64,000 nucleotides of DNA, from the NCBI RefSeq assembly GCF_027887165.1, contig NC_077232.1, forward strand, positions 895,379-959,378, in the 5' to 3' direction. Position numbers and translations under genes: made by a program. Below the pieces are notes generated by a model, which worked only from the letters and a program-made list of their open reading frames with translations, made no database searches and was not told the origin of the DNA. The stretch comes from Monodelphis domestica (taxonomy: Eukaryota; Chordata; Mammalia; Didelphimorphia; Didelphidae). Below, piece by piece: positions 1 to 45,477 of this stretch; positions within the stretch are counted from its first letter, which is position 1; each line of letters opens with the position of its first letter.

Positions 1-2669
1 CACGAGGCTTAGTGGCTGAATTATGGTTCAAGACGAGAACAGAAAAGGCTGGGAAGTGTTCAGGGAAGAGATTGGATTGGAAGGGTGAGAAGAGCAGGGG
101 CCTGTGAGGAAGGAGAGCCCGGGCGATCTGCAAGCATCGGTGCAGCCCCCATTGGTGCCAAGCACTGCAGCAGGAGCTGAGAGGGCGCAGGCAGTGGAAA
201 AGCCAGCCCCGCTCTTGAGGAGCAGCTAACCTAACGGAGAGGTGGGCACACAAACAGCCACGGACAAGCAGGCTCCAGACCGGACAACTTGGAGACAGGC
301 CCAGAGGCTGAAGGAGGAGTTTCAGCTGAGATTGGGAAGCGGGGAGGCAGACAGCGGAGGCCAGGCCGAGGAAATCCTGGAGTCGGGCCAGTGAGGGCTG
401 TGTCCAGGGAACAGCACAACAGTCAGTGTCACTGGATCCCCGTGTGTCTGGGGAGGAAGGGATGAGAAGGCTGGACACCAGAGAGGGCAGGGACGAAGGG
501 CTTCCAAAGCCAAAGAAAGGACTTCATTCGGTCCTGGAGATAAGCAGGGCCATAGTAGAGTCACGCCTGCACTTTCAGGACGCTGATTCGACAATGGGCT
601 GCAGTAGTGAGAGACGTAAGGCAGGGAGACCCACAGTCGCTACTGCAATAGTCTAGGCACGAGGCGATGAGGCTCTGAACTGCCATGAAGGGAGGGGCAG
701 AGGCAGAGAAGGGAAGGAGGCTATTGGACAGATGCTGCAGAGGCGAAATCGACCAGGATGCTTAGAGATGAAATTGATAAGATACGCTGAAGAGGGAAAT
801 CCACAGTCCTTGGCACCATATTGGATTGGGGGTGGGGCAACAGAGTCAATCGTCCAGGACGATGCTGGTGTTGTGAGCCACAGGGACTGGGAGGAGGGGC
901 GCTCTTGACAGTGATTGGAAAGTTGGGCAGAAAGACAATGAGTCCAGTTCTAGACATGTTGAGCTGGAGATGTCTATAGGACGTCTGGTTCGAGATGGCT
1001 GTTGAGTCAGAGATTATTTGGGGAAGATTTCATGGTCTTAGACTAGGGACCAAAGACACGGAAGCCCCTGTAAGCATTGGAGCTGCGGCTCTACCTTCCA
1101 CAGGCTCTTGGCCTAGTTGGAGAGGCTAGATGCCCACATGGGAAGCAGCCAGAGGGCAACTACAGGAAGGCTGTAATCAAGAACTGTGAGGCATGGAGGA
1201 AATGAGTCCTGGGGAAAGGGCTGCCTGAGAGTGGAGCCGGAAGCTAAATCTTGGGAGAAAGGGATAAAAAGGTGCTGCAATAAGAGAAGGCGAGCCAGCT
1301 AAGCAGCAGGTGGGGGGGGGGGGTAGTGCAAGGGATCAACAAGGCAAGGCAAGGATAGGAAGGGGGGATCTGACAGGGAGCTGTTCTCTCCTCCTGTGCA
1401 AACAAGACAAGAGGGAATCCAGACCCGTCACAGCAAATATCCCTGGACGTGGAGGATGGTCTACTGAGGACCTGGGGGGAGGGATGGGAGCTCCCAAGCA
1501 TTGGTGAATTCTTGACTCTTTCCCATGACGATGGCACTGTGGGGCCTGCTGCTTTGTCTCTAGACAAGATGCTGCTGACACAGGCTGAGCCAGGACCCAA
1601 AGTGAGATTGATGGGGAGGCGAGCCAGTGTCTTTCCACGACATTCTGTCCTCGTCTAAGGAAGACTCACTGGAGATGGCTCAGAAGATGGAGCATCCCAG
1701 TATAACCTCATGGAGAAAAAGTCTTCCCTCCAGAGTTTAGAGAAGAGGGAAATGGGTTTCCAGGGTCTCATGGCTTGGATAGCTCTAGAAGGTCCTACCT
1801 CCTGGAGTCCATTTCTGAATCTATTCCAGGCCTTGGAAGGAATCCTGTTTGCCGTATGATTCAGAGAAAATACATGCGTATACAAGGGTGTTCAGATCAG
1901 CGAGACCCCACCAGAAAGTCAAATTTACCCTCCGTTGTTCTCCCCGCGCTCAGACGTAGGGACCTAGCATTGGGGGTGATTCTGCGCCAATCGCCACACC
2001 TCCCTCTTGGTAGTCCACCGGTCAAGGCTTTGTCTTGTCTTGGACAGAGGGAGCTTTCCTCCTCCCTGAGACCTGAGCCCCTATCCCTTTGTGACTTCTA
2101 GTAACCATGTTAGGAACAATGGGGAAATCTGAGCCACCTTTGTGTTTATCAAGGAAGTGGGTGAAGTGATAAGATCCACAGAGCAGCCCTGCCCTTTCGG
2201 TCAATATTAATCTGTGATAATTCCCATGGGGCTTGTCAGGCACACAATGCTATCCCTGTGGGACTTCATCTCCAGCCTCCAGCTATTTCCGTCTTCAGAT
2301 CTGAGGAAGGTGGTGAGCCTTCCAAATGATGGTCAAGTGTTCAAAATCAGTTATTTTTGTATGTGAGAATCTAGGCATCCCAGATGCTTACTGGTTCACT
2401 GGCTGTTACAGGGGAGTATACTGGTCCTTGGCAGATACGTGGGCAAAAGTGCAATGCAGTGTTCTGTACAGGGAGGCAGTGAGTGACCCATCACTAGAGG
2501 TATTCTAGTAGAGGCTGGAACTTTCTTAGCTGATGGGTCTGGTTTTCAATGCCTGCAAAGCAGGAGAGAGAGTGGGGGTCAGACGGGCCATATGGCTTCC
2601 CTATTGGCCTGTGGACAGATTTCCCAGTGGGCTCCACCATGGGGTATTGGGTACATGGAGCATATAGAC
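1..2669. other. Intergenic, no gene seen
   Basis: I see no convincing exon here: open frames are short, lie on both strands and lack paired splice sites or recognisable protein. The stretch around 540-1030 reads like an old interspersed repeat, but I cannot name its family. In human the gene upstream of MUC5AC is MUC2; nothing here shows MUC2 coding sequence. Confidence 0.5.
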
Positions 2670-2815
2670 TGTGATGGCCTCGAAAGAATCCGGCATCCAG
2701 AGCGAGAAGATCTGAATTCAAAGTCCAACTAGGCCACTTGCTTCTCTGTGCCATGGGGGCTGGACCAGATGAACTCTATGTCCTGGGCCAATCCCAGATC
2801 CTAGTTCCTGTGGGG
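2670..2815 (+). repeat. Old CORE-SINE (MIR/THER type) remnant
   Basis: The order of words fits a degraded plus-strand CORE-SINE: a 'gatctgaattcaaa' B-box-like part, a 'cttgcttctctgtgcc' part, then 'ctggaccagatgaactc', which matches the usual 'ttggactagatgacctc' tail. Divergence is high and the edges are approximate. Confidence 0.5.
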
Positions 2816-2929
2816 TCACATTGGCAAGGAGAGGCCTGCTCAGACCTTTCAAGAGCACCACCAGCTTCCAAGATATACAAGGAACCCAAGAGCCCCATTC
2901 CTCAGAGAGAAGGAACCAAAGGGCAGAGG

Positions 2930-3170
2930 AGGCTATTTTCAAAAGAGGAAATGCAAGCCCTCAATAGCCATCTGAAAGATGCCTTCAGACCACTCGCAGA
3001 GCAGCAGAGCAACACTGACTCCTCTAGTTGGCAAAGATTACAAAAGAGGAAAATGACAAATGCTGGAGGGGTTGTGGGAAGACAGGCACATCCGGCATGG
3101 AACTGCGAAGTGGTGCAGCTATTCTAGAAAGCGGCTCAGAATGATGCCCCAAAAGGCACACGTTCTCTGA
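2930..3170 (+). mobile_element. L1 ORF2 3'-end fragment
   Basis: This aligns by eye with the ORF2 C-terminal end of the better-preserved L1 at 54445-58457 (its bases about 57510-57765). Shared landmarks are 'aggaaaatgacaaatgctgg' followed by a 'tgtgggaa' stretch, and an end resembling 'gaactatgcccaaagg'. The fragment is markedly more GC-rich than its relative. Confidence 0.7.
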
Positions 3171-3438
3171 CCCAGCAGGAACACCAGTAGGCGCATCCCT
3201 CCAGTTGGGTCATGATTCCTGGATTGGCACTGGGAAAAGTCACAGAATCTAGAGCAGAAGGTGACCTGCCTCAACCTCCTCTTTCTACAGAGGGAAAGAC
3301 TGAGGCCTAGGGAAGGGGAGGGACTTGCTTGGATTAACGGTGGTAAATATGAGGAACACTTACAGAAACTAAGGATATTTGTGATGAAGAAGAGGGGAGA
3401 AGAGAGGGAAGAAGAAAAAAGAGAGGGGGGAACATGGG

Positions 3439-3488
3439 ATCTGAGAGAGAGAGAGAGAGAGAAGGAGGGAGGGGGAGAGAGAGAAAGG

Positions 3489-3564
<76 letters not shown>

Positions 3565-3695
3565 AGATGGGGGAGGGGGAGAGAAGGGGAGAGGGAGGGG
3601 AGAGAGGGAGACAGAGACAGAGACAGACAGATACAGAGACATAGAGAGAGAGGAAAAAAGAGGGAGGGGAGAGGAGAGACACACAGAGAGGGGAG
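3439..3695. repeat. GA-rich microsatellite
   Basis: A long run of (GA)n interrupted by GGGA and CAGAGA blocks, with purines on the plus strand. It produces long low-complexity open frames on both strands that are not genes. Confidence 0.9.
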
Positions 3696-3699
3696 GGAG

Positions 3700-4582
3700 A
3701 CTTAGGCTCATTTTGCATGGTGCTTGGGGGGGAATTAAAGAGGCAAATTCAGATTTGATAACAGGAAAACCACCCCCCAACCCAAACCCTAACAATTGGA
3801 GCTGTCTTGGCATGGAAAGGGCTGCCTGTAGAGACAGCGGGCTTGCAGCAGGGGCTGGAGGATGCCCAGGCAGGTATGGGCTTCCGTGGAGGCCCCCAAA
3901 GTCCCTTCTGGTTCTGAGAATTCCTGATGTCACAGGGCCAAGATTCCAAGCTTGGCCTTCTGATCCCGAGGCCATTGTTCCACCTTCTTGCTCCGTGCTG
4001 CTTCCTAATTCCAAGCATAACTAGTTAACCCCATCAGCTCAATCTGCCCACCCAGGTGCCACAGATGGACGGCTCATAGAAATGGACATCCGGGGCTTGA
4101 AAGGGCTCCCTGAAGTCCAAGATGCCTTCCTCTGGCCACAGGTTGGTGGTCTCCAGTCAGGGCATTGGCCTTGCTGTGTAAGAAGGGACTCTGAACTGCT
4201 GAAGCACGTTCCACTCAGATTCCCCAAGGTTGAGCAAAGGCCAGGGAGGCTGTACCCTGGAGGCAGGACTGAGTCTGTAGTCTGTGGCCCTGGGTTAAAA
4301 TCCCAGAATCCCCTCTGGCTGGCAGTCAGACTCTAGCCTCCGTGGTCTGGGCTCTCACTGGTGAGCTTTTTCCAGTCGGTGTTGCAGACTCATCTCCCTA
4401 GATTCCAGCTACCCACAGGCAGGCTGGGCCCCAGAAGGTCTCTTACTCCCTCTCTGTCCCACTTCACCCCTTTCCATCTCTGGTGTCATCTGGTGTCATC
4501 CGCCAGCAGACTGGAGCCCCTAGAGGGGAAGGACAGCCTTGCTATGGGACTTGTACCCCCACGGTTAGCACCATGCTTGGCA
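3700..4582. other. Intergenic, no gene seen
   Basis: No exon or RNA gene is recognisable. Bases about 4500-4582 resemble the 3' part of an old MIR/L2-class repeat ('ttagcaccatgcttggcac') that continues after the SINE at 4583-4791 as 'ggcacatagaaagtccttag', so the SINE seems to have landed in an older repeat. Confidence 0.45.
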
Positions 4583-4791
4583 CAACTGTTGTTCAGTCAT
4601 TTTTCAGTTGTGTTGGACTCTTTTTGCCCCCACGTGGGGTTTTCTTGGTAGTCAAATAGTCTGCCATTTCCTTCTCCAGCTCATTTTACAGATGAAGGAA
4701 TTATGTGACTTGCCCAGGGTCATACAGCTAGTAAATGTCTGAGGCAGGATTTGAACTCAGCCCAGCACTCTATCCACTGTACCACCTAGCC
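4583..4791 (-). mobile_element. Marsupial tRNA-derived CORE-SINE (Mar1/THER1-like)
   Basis: Read on the minus strand it begins with the tRNA-like head (the complement of 'tatccactgtaccacctagc'), passes through the CORE ('gacttgcccagggtcatac' complement) and ends in an RTE-like tail. On the plus strand the tail reads 'ttgttcagtcatttttcagt' then 'tgttggactcttt', which I know from marsupial SINEs. It is the clearest taxonomic marker in the window. Confidence 0.8.
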
Positions 4792-4799
4792 AAAAAAAA

Positions 4800-6828
4800 A
4801 TGTCTCTCTAGATAGATAGTAATAGTTAAAGCTAGATATAATAAAAGGCCTGGGGAGAGGGACTTGGCACATAGAAAGTCCTTAGTACAGGTTTTTTCTT
4901 TGTTCACTTCTTTGTCCACTCATTTGTATGTATGCATGATGCATTCCTGTAGTCCAGTTGCTCTGGGAGGACCCAGCATGGCTTAGACTAGCAGAGGTGA
5001 GCCTCGAATGCCCCCTGCAGCCCTTAGCTTCTGGGATCCTGGATCCCCCAGAGCCCATCAGGGTAAGAAGTCCTCCTCTTCTGGTGGGAGGGAGGGTCAC
5101 GGGTCCTTCCCAGCCCAGGGGGGCCTTGTTGGGTGCACGCTGCCTTCTCAGCCCAGCAGATGACCAGATCCCAAATCGCCAGCCTGTAGGGCCTCACTCC
5201 AGCTGGAGTCAGTCAGTATTAGCCCCAAACGAAGACTCCTAGAGCGGTTTCCCTGGCCTAGTTTAAAAATCACCAGCATTCCGGTGACGCTCCTGACACC
5301 AGAACTGCTGAATCTGGTTTCTCAAGCCGCTCAAGCAGTCTCCTTCAGGCCCTGGTGGGCCACCCTCCTACGGCCCACGGCCCAGGGAGCCCCTCGGCGG
5401 AGGGCCGATGACCTCCCCCACCCAGAGGCCTCTTTGCTTCCCCCAGGAAAGTCCTGCTTCCTACGGGGTAGAACAGAATAAGTGCCGGGCAGATGTTCAC
5501 AGCAGGCCAGTAACTGGTCATTCAATGAGTCCCCGTGATTGGCCGGTGCCAGGCTTCAGAATGAAGAGAGTGTGAACACCTGGAGGAATCGAGGTGGTGG
5601 CCTGAGCTAAGCCCAAACCAGCTGCGATGGGGGGCTTGGAGGGGGCCTCAGAGACCCTCAGGGTCTAGCTCTGCCTAAGGAGGAATCCCCAAGAAGTGGG
5701 TGCTCTGGGCTGGAAGACCTGAACAGAGTTGGGCTTGTTTTCATGTGGCGAGCCTCTTCCCCGAGTCTTCTCTTCTCGGGACTACACGCTCCCCGTTCCT
5801 CTCAACGGTCCCCGCGTGACCTGGTCTCCAGGCGTGTCCCCACTGCGGTCTCCCTCCTCTGGAAACGCTTCAGATCATCGAGCGGGGACAACCCCCCTTT
5901 GGAGTGGCCCGAGCAGGGCTCCCTCTAGCTCTGAGGGAGCGCCTCTTGCCTTGCCCCCAAACCAGCCCACGTCCGCTTCTCTGGCCCTCCGGTGGGCTCC
6001 CTCCTCCCCACTTTCTGTCTGGGCGCACCTCCTCCTCCCGGCCCGGGACGTTTCCTTCTGAGCCCAGCGTCCCACGACGCTGCTCCGATGCCATTCGCGC
6101 CGTCCCCTCTAGCCCAGTGGACCGGCCAGCGCCGGGGAGCCACTTGGCCCCTCGCCCTCCGTTTTAGCTCTGCTCTCTGCAAACTCGACGAACCCGCTTT
6201 CTCTCAGCGCCAGAGAAAATGGGATCCGGCCCAGCTCCCTGGGGCTTCCCGTGGGAGCTCCCCACCAGCCGGCCCCGGGGCCACAGAGGCCGCGAAGACT
6301 CTGCCTTGGCTCCCGAGAGCGGGGAGCACTGCGGGGGCCAGCAAGGACAAAGGCCAGCCTCTCCCTACACTTTCTTGGACGCTGTGCCAGGCCGAGGTCA
6401 GCGATCCGTCCGTGGAGCCCAAGGAACGCGGGCCAAGCCCTGGCTGCGTCCGAGGCCCCGTGCTCAGTGTCGGGGAGGAGGAGGCTGCCAGGGCGGGCTC
6501 CGCCTTCGAGGAGGGCACGGCGCGCACGAGAGGGCACCGACGCTGGCACTGGCCGGGCACGCAAAGGAAGGGCCTCCCGGCCCACGAGGGGCAGGAGCTG
6601 AGGGAAGCCTTGAAGGAAGTCCAGGGCCGAGGTGGAGGTGAGAGGAAAAGCCCCCGTGCACCGACGTGCTCAGGGATGGCGCCCGCCTGGCACGTCCTGC
6701 TCGATGGCTGCTTCCTATTCCAACTGTTTGCTCACCATCCCTTTAATCCCATATGCCCAGCTCGCGTGGGCAGACCCTTGTGCGCTGGCAGATTCCACTG
6801 GTGCCTCCAGCCAGGCTTTTGATGGGTG
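4800..6828. other. Intergenic, no gene seen
   Basis: The stretch becomes steadily GC-rich after about 5.7 kb. Long open frames between 5.9 and 6.8 kb overlap on both strands, are rich in Pro, Arg, Gly and Ala, and match no family I know, so I treat them as effects of composition. Confidence 0.5.
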
Positions 6829-7086
6829 TGCGTGTTTGTGTGTGCGAGTGCATGTGTACACACGTGTTTGTGTGTGCATGTGCACATGTGTGTTTGTGTG
6901 TGCATGTGTACACACGTTTGTGTGTGAGTGCATACGTATACATGTGTTTGTGTGCAAGTGCATGAGTATACACGTGTTTGTGTGTGCATGTGCACACATG
7001 TGTTTGTGTGTGCATGCGTATGCACGTGTTTGTGTGCGAGTGCACGTGCATACACGTGTGTGTGCATGTGCGTGTGCATGCGTGTC
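6829..7086. repeat. Degenerate GT/GC alternating repeat
   Basis: Imperfect alternating purine-pyrimidine DNA (TGTGTTTGTG, TGCATGTGCACA and TACACACGTG blocks) with a loose higher-order period of a few tens of bases. Such DNA can adopt Z-form. The Cys/Val-rich and His/Thr-rich open frames across it are by-products. Confidence 0.85.
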
Positions 7087-7089
7087 CGG

Positions 7090-9000
7090 TGGGCACGAGT
7101 GGAAGGGCACTAGCTTGGGGTCCCCAGGTCGGAGCTGGCTCCCAGCTCTGTGGCCGGCACAAGTCTCTCGTGCCCCGTCCCCTCCCCGCGTGGGAGCCGA
7201 GGCCTCTGGGGATGCCCAGGCGGCTCAGAAGGGGCTCCAGCCCCCGATGCCACGAGGAGCCGCATCTCAAGAGCCTTGGACCCAGGGGGGGGAGCAGGCC
7301 GCTCCCTGAGCCTCCCCCGCGGCCCTCTCGGCCCCTCGGGACCTCTGTTCCCACCGTGGAAGGCCGGGCTGGACCGTCCGGCCTCTGCGCCCCGAGGGCT
7401 GGCGGCGGGGCCAGGACAGAGCACGCTGCCCGCCCAGGAGGAGCCGCGCTTCCCGCGTCAGGCGGGGACACGTGCCTGGAGATCCTCGTGTGGCCCCAAC
7501 GCTCCGGGACCGTGTCTGGCCCTGTTCAGCCCAGGTCCGACGGGGCCCGAGAGCGAGTTGGGGTGGCCGCCGCCTGGCGAGCTCCTCGGGCCCGTGCTGC
7601 GCCCCTGCCAGGAAGCCCCGAGTGCGGGCACGGCACGAGCCTCGAGGTGGAGCGGAGCCGCGCGGCAGGCTTTCGGGGTCCCTCTAGCTCTGCCTCTCCC
7701 CGGCTGGGGGCGACGCGCATCCCTCCACCTCCTGCACCTCTCCCGGGACCCCCGCTGCTGCCCCCGTCCCCGGAGCCTGAAGGGAACCTCGTCTCCCCCA
7801 GAGGTCCTGCCCAGCGGACGTGCGGCGGAGCCCTGGCACAGGCCATCCCTGGGGCCTCGGCCCGGCCCACTGCCCAAGAGCCCAGCAGCTCCGGCACGAG
7901 GGGGACGTAGGAGGCCTCAAAGGCATCCTTCACAAAGGCTCCTCCATGACGGGGAGCTCACCACCTCCCAGGGCAGCTCTCGTTGGGAGGAGGGTGCTCC
8001 CAGCACCCCACTAAAGCCGGACGCTGCCCCTCTCCTCATCATCCTGGGTCCACGAGGAGCCGGGATCCTTCCCTCCACCACCCGCAGACTCCCCAAGTCT
8101 CCGGGGCCCCCTCCTAGCCTGCCCGTCGGGGCCTCCAGAGGGGATCTGGCCGGGACGCGTCCTCCCTCCTGGATGTGATGTCTGTCGATGCCACCCAGGG
8201 CTATACTGGAGTTCTTGGCGGCCCTCTCCCACCCTGACTTCACTTGAGCTTGTGGTCCACTTCAGCCCCCAGATCCTCTTCTCCAGACGTGCTCTAGTGG
8301 GGACCCTGTACCTGGCATGGGTGAGATGACGCGTATCCCAGCAACTTTGCCAGATTCCAACATGTCACGCGGCCTGTCCCGGGGTCAAAGAGGCGGCATG
8401 GCGGATGGAGGCGGGGGCCCTGCCCCTCCCTCACGGGTCAAAGGAGGCTCAGGAAGCTGCCAGTTTGGGCTTCACTTCTGTGTGCCGGCCCTCGGGCCAG
8501 TTCTCTGGGGCAGCCGCCATGCAGGCCCACCCTGCCCGCCAGGAGAGGGCGGTCTGAGGCCGGGACGGAGCCCTGGACCGCCCGAAGGCCGGCCGTGGGG
8601 GGGGGGGGGTCCCGCCTGCCCAGGAAAGCCGCCTCGGCCGGCCGCAGGGCCTTTGCTTCCCGGCCACGCTGCTCACGTCCCGCCTGGCACTCGGGCCGGG
8701 GCCTGCCCACGGAGGGAGAGCCCTGGGGCGGCCCCAGATCCTGCCCCTTCCCGGGAGCTGTGGGGCTCCCCGCACCTCCAGAGGTCCCTGCGGGGGCCAC
8801 CCCGGGCCCCACCAGCCTCTGGCCACCTCTTGTGGGCAGCCGGAATGAAGAGGGCGTCCGGTGAGGGTCAGTCGGGGCGAGAGATGCTCCCAGGACCCCG
8901 TGGGGAGAGCGGGAAGGGGAGGGGGGGGCCCTCCTCCCAGTGTGCAAACAGCCCCCCCCCCGGTGCCCCGAGTGAGGGGCAGAGCGGCAGGCCCCACCCT
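7090..9000. other. GC-rich MUC5AC upstream region
   Basis: Very GC-rich, with many overlapping open frames on both strands and no recognisable protein. Bases about 8180-8300 ('cttgtggtccacttcagccc' then 'agatcctcttctccagacgt') look like an old LINE-class repeat I cannot place with confidence. As the 2 kb in front of the gene it is the place to expect control elements, but I can name none by sequence alone. Confidence 0.45.
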
Positions 9001-9018
9001 CGCCTCGCCCTCCCAGCC

Positions 9019-9064
9019 CACGTGGGCCGGCCTGGGCCCGAGCCAGCTCCGGGCATACATAAGG
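9019..9064 (+). promoter_or_regulatory. MUC5AC: Probable MUC5AC core promoter
   Basis: A TATA-like 'ATACATAAGG' lies at 9055-9064, about 65-75 bases before the ATG, leaving room for a start site near 9085-9095 and a 5' UTR of about 40 bases. A CACGTG E-box sits at 9019-9024 and CACCC/GC-box-like DNA at about 8991-9012. The human gene also has a TATA-type promoter. The transcription start itself is inferred. Confidence 0.55.
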
Positions 9065-9127
9065 CGCTTCCCGGGCCAGCCGTCTTGGCAGAGGCCGGGC
9101 CTTCTCTCCGGGTGGAGCTCAGCCACC

Positions 9128-42482
<33,355 letters not shown>

Positions 42483-43172
42483 AAGGACACCAGGACTTCC
42501 CTGGGGGAGGGCCAGGGCCCAAACCGCCCACTCCTGGGCCTACTGGACATCTCCGTTGCCCCCTGACCGCCCCTCCATTACCCAGCTAGTTTAAGCCTCT
42601 TTGTGGCTGTTCCCCGATGCTTCCAGAGCTCCAGGCAGCTTGCCCCCTTGCCCCTGTGGCTGGCCCTGTCCTACCAGAAGTCCTGTGTTGGCAGATGGCT
42701 GGCTGGCCGGCGGGCAAGATAAGCTGGAAGAAGAAGCTGGCATTCTCTGGAGGTCTGGAACTGACCGGCACCGGCCTCCCGTGTCACCCAGAGCTGGGCC
42801 CAGTAACACTGAATGGCATCCCAAATGCTGACCAAGGCCTTCCTGGAGCCCCCTTTGGCCCTTGCCCGGCAGCTGTGGCACGCATGTTCTGTTTACACTG
42901 TGTCCGCCACCACCAGCGGCTCTTTGGGGCAGAGACAGATGCCCAGCTGAGCAAAGGCTTCAAACGAAGGACTCTGAGGGTCTCCAACCCAGAGTTTGGG
43001 AGGCCCGCTCGGACACGTCCGACTGTAGGGAGTGGCGCCAGGTGCAGCTCTGCTCCCTGCCGTCGTCCCTGGCCTAGCCAGAGCTGTCTCCTTTCTTGGC
43101 CCTGCCGGCCTTCTCCTCATCCAAAAATGTTTGCCTGATCCATTAGAAATAAACCTTCAGCATTTTGCAGTC
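42483..43172 (+). other. MUC5AC: MUC5AC 3' UTR
   Basis: Bases between the stop codon and about 20 bases after the first AATAAA. No coding potential that joins the gene. The end point is inferred from the polyadenylation signal. Confidence 0.65.
43148..43153 (+). terminator. MUC5AC: Polyadenylation signal AATAAA
   Basis: Canonical AATAAA about 670 bases after the stop, followed by T/G-rich 'ttttgcagtctgg' as a possible downstream element. It is the first perfect signal I see after the stop. Confidence 0.7.
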
Positions 43173-44526
43173 TGGCTCCCATCTCCACTGAGTAAACCAG
43201 CAGGGCGTCTGCGGTCCCCTCTGAGCCCCACCCAGAGAGGCCGCCCCCCCAGCCCCAAGGCATTCACCCCTTCCCCACACCCACACCAGCCACAGTGTCT
43301 GCCCGTGGCAGGGGCAAGCTTGGGCAGAGCAGACTGCTGAGGGCAGCCTAGCCCAGTGAGATGTTCTCTGGGCTGGAAGCAAGGTGCAGTTGGGTACCAG
43401 TGAGAGGCAAAGGGAGCGGGGGGCCTCTGAGGCCCACTGAGGCCCAGAGGGAGCATGCAGCAGGACGGAGATGGAAGCCAAGTCCCCGGGCTCCAGAGCT
43501 CAGCCTCTGTCTACCTGCTTTGGGGGAAATGGCCCTGGTTTAGCTGCAGGGACGTGGGGCAGGGAGAAACCTGGGCTCCCGAGAGGGAGGGAGGTGAGCT
43601 CGAGAGCCTCTGAGGGCAGTGAGGAGAGTCTGTCCTGGCAGAGAAAAGGAGGGACTGGAGAACTGGAAGGAGGCCACATAGCCCCACCCGCTTTCCCAAG
43701 GAGGAATCCTGTTGGCAGAGTCCTAAATCCTGCCAAGGATGGGGAGCTCACTACCTCCCCAAATAGACGAGGGAACCCTTCCTTCAACTGAGAAGGACAG
43801 GAGAGGCCATCTGGTCCAGCCTCCTCATTCCCAGAGCAGGAGATAGGCTCAGACTAGAGGAAGGAGCTTGGCCCAGGGCACTCAGCACCTCATGGAAGAG
43901 CCAGACTCTTGGGCAACAACTCCAACTCCAATGGACCTCCGCTGCCCCGTGACACCCTGACTGCCTCCCCCTCGGGGCCCAGCTGGGCTCTAGCTCCTGG
44001 AACAAGTTGGATGTGGCCTGGATCCTGGGCGGGGGGAGGACCGGGAAGCGTCCTGGCCCGCAGCAAAGGGGGTCCTCAGAGGGCTGGCCAGACATTGGCA
44101 AGGGTCGCCCGGGCCCAACCCCCCAGTTTCTTCTCCCTAATCTTCAGCGCAGCACGAGTAGGCTCAGGGAAGGGGCCGGCAGAGTTGGGGCAGACGAGGG
44201 GGAAGGCCTGGCCCAGCTTGGCTCCTTTGCGGGAAAGGCTTTGGTTGCTGGGAGGCAGCGAGAGCCAGTCTGTCTGCAGGAGCCCCACTGGGCACTAGAG
44301 GGCATCAGGGACCAGCAGGCTGGCAGGCTTCCTACCTTTCCTTAGGGAGCGTAGCTCTCCCGAGGGGCCAGGCGGAGGCCCCGGGGAGAGGGAATAGGAA
44401 GGCCCAGAGCCGGAGGGGCTCAGCCATGCCTTACCTGACGCCTTTCCTCTCTTGGGACTCTGGGCTGGGCTTGAGAAACTCATTGGCTTTGGGGAACAGA
44501 GACCCAGAGTAGGCTTGACCAGTGCC
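43173..44526. other. Intergenic, no gene seen
   Basis: GC-rich single-copy-looking DNA with a possible old repeat at about 43735-43890 ('ggggagctcactacctcccc', 'ggccatctggtccagcctcc'). No exon pairs or recognisable protein. Confidence 0.5.
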
Positions 44527-44575
44527 TGAATGAATGAATGAATGAATGAATGAATGAATGAATGAATGAATGAAT
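44527..44575. repeat. (AATG)n microsatellite
   Basis: About twelve copies of TGAA/AATG in tandem, ending at an EcoRI-like GAATTC. Confidence 0.95.
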
Positions 44576-44744
44576 TCCCAGGGCTGGGGCAGGTTCCCTT
44601 CATTAAACACCAAGCGGTTCTTCCATTAATCATTTGGGGTGAAAATCCTCTTCCAAAGAAGATTGGAGGGGATGTGATGAGGACCTGAAGTCAAGGTCTA
44701 TCATTCCTGGGAGAGGAAGGGGGGACACATGACTGGGGCCAGTG

Positions 44745-44875
44745 TCCTGGAGCTGGGTTCAAATCTCAAGCTGCTCTTTTGTACTCCTGTGACTTGGGGC
44801 TCCTTCGCTTTCTTCTGCAGTAAAATGAGGGGCTGGGCTCAGTGACCATGGAGGTCTCTTCCATTTCTGCCTTCC
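44745..44875 (+). repeat. CORE-SINE remnant
   Basis: 'gctgggttcaaatctcaag', 'tcctgtgacttggggctcc', 'tgcagtaaaatgaggggct' and 'gaggtctcttccatttct' keep the order of a THER/MIR SINE in plus orientation. A similar 3' piece lies at about 45685-45765. Confidence 0.6.
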
Positions 44876-44905
44876 TAAGCAGAGGACCTCGAGTGCCCCC
44901 TAGGG

Positions 44906-45091
44906 CAGTGATGGCAGGCCTTTTAGGGGGGGGTGATGCCCTCTGGCTCACATGAAGAGGGGCACCCCATGTCCCTCTGACTTTCTAGTAACAAACTCTG
45001 ATGAATTTGGTGCTGGGGTGATGGCGTGTGTGACCACACAGGGCTCTGAGTGCCTCCTTCTGGCACACGTGCCATAGATTGGCCACCATGG
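44906..45091. mobile_element. Short hAT-like DNA transposon
   Basis: A 186-base element starting CAGTGATGGC and ending GGCCACCATG, an imperfect terminal inverted repeat, flanked by 8-base copies CCCTAGGG (44898-44905) and CCCTAGAG (45092-45099). An 8-base target duplication with CAG-type ends is the habit of hAT elements. Too short to code for a transposase, so it is non-autonomous. Confidence 0.72.
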
Positions 45092-45276
45092 CCCTAGAGG
45101 GTCACTCCAGAGAGCAGCAGCTGCTACTCTGGGCGGAAACCCAGTCTTTGTCCCAGAAGCTAGGAAGCATGGGGCTGTACGTTGAGTCCCTGTAGGCAGA
45201 CTTTTGTAGCTTGTCTGCCGTGGCTTCTCTCGAGTGCCTGTGCCCCTCTGGAGCTGCCCATCTGCTTGCCACTTCT

Positions 45277-45477
45277 TTTTTTTTTTAAACCCTCACTTTC
45301 TGTCTTGGAGTCAATACTGTGTATTGGCTCCAAGGCAGAAGAGTGGTAAGGGTAGGTAATGGGGGTCAAGTGACTTGCCCAGGGTCACACAGCTGGGAAG
45401 TGTCTGAGGCCAGATTTGAACCTAGGACCTCCCGTCTCTAGGGCTAGCTCTCAATTCACTGAGCTACCCAGCTGCCC
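45277..45477 (-). mobile_element. Marsupial tRNA-derived SINE with TSD
   Basis: Minus-strand insertion: the plus strand begins with a T-run (its A-tail), then 'tgtcttggagtcaatactgt', 'tgacttgcccagggtcacac' and 'gagctacccagctgcccctg'. It is bounded by a 15-base direct repeat, CTGCTTGCCACTTCT, at 45262-45276 and 45478-45492. Intact ends and a clean duplication make it one of the younger SINEs here. Confidence 0.88.
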
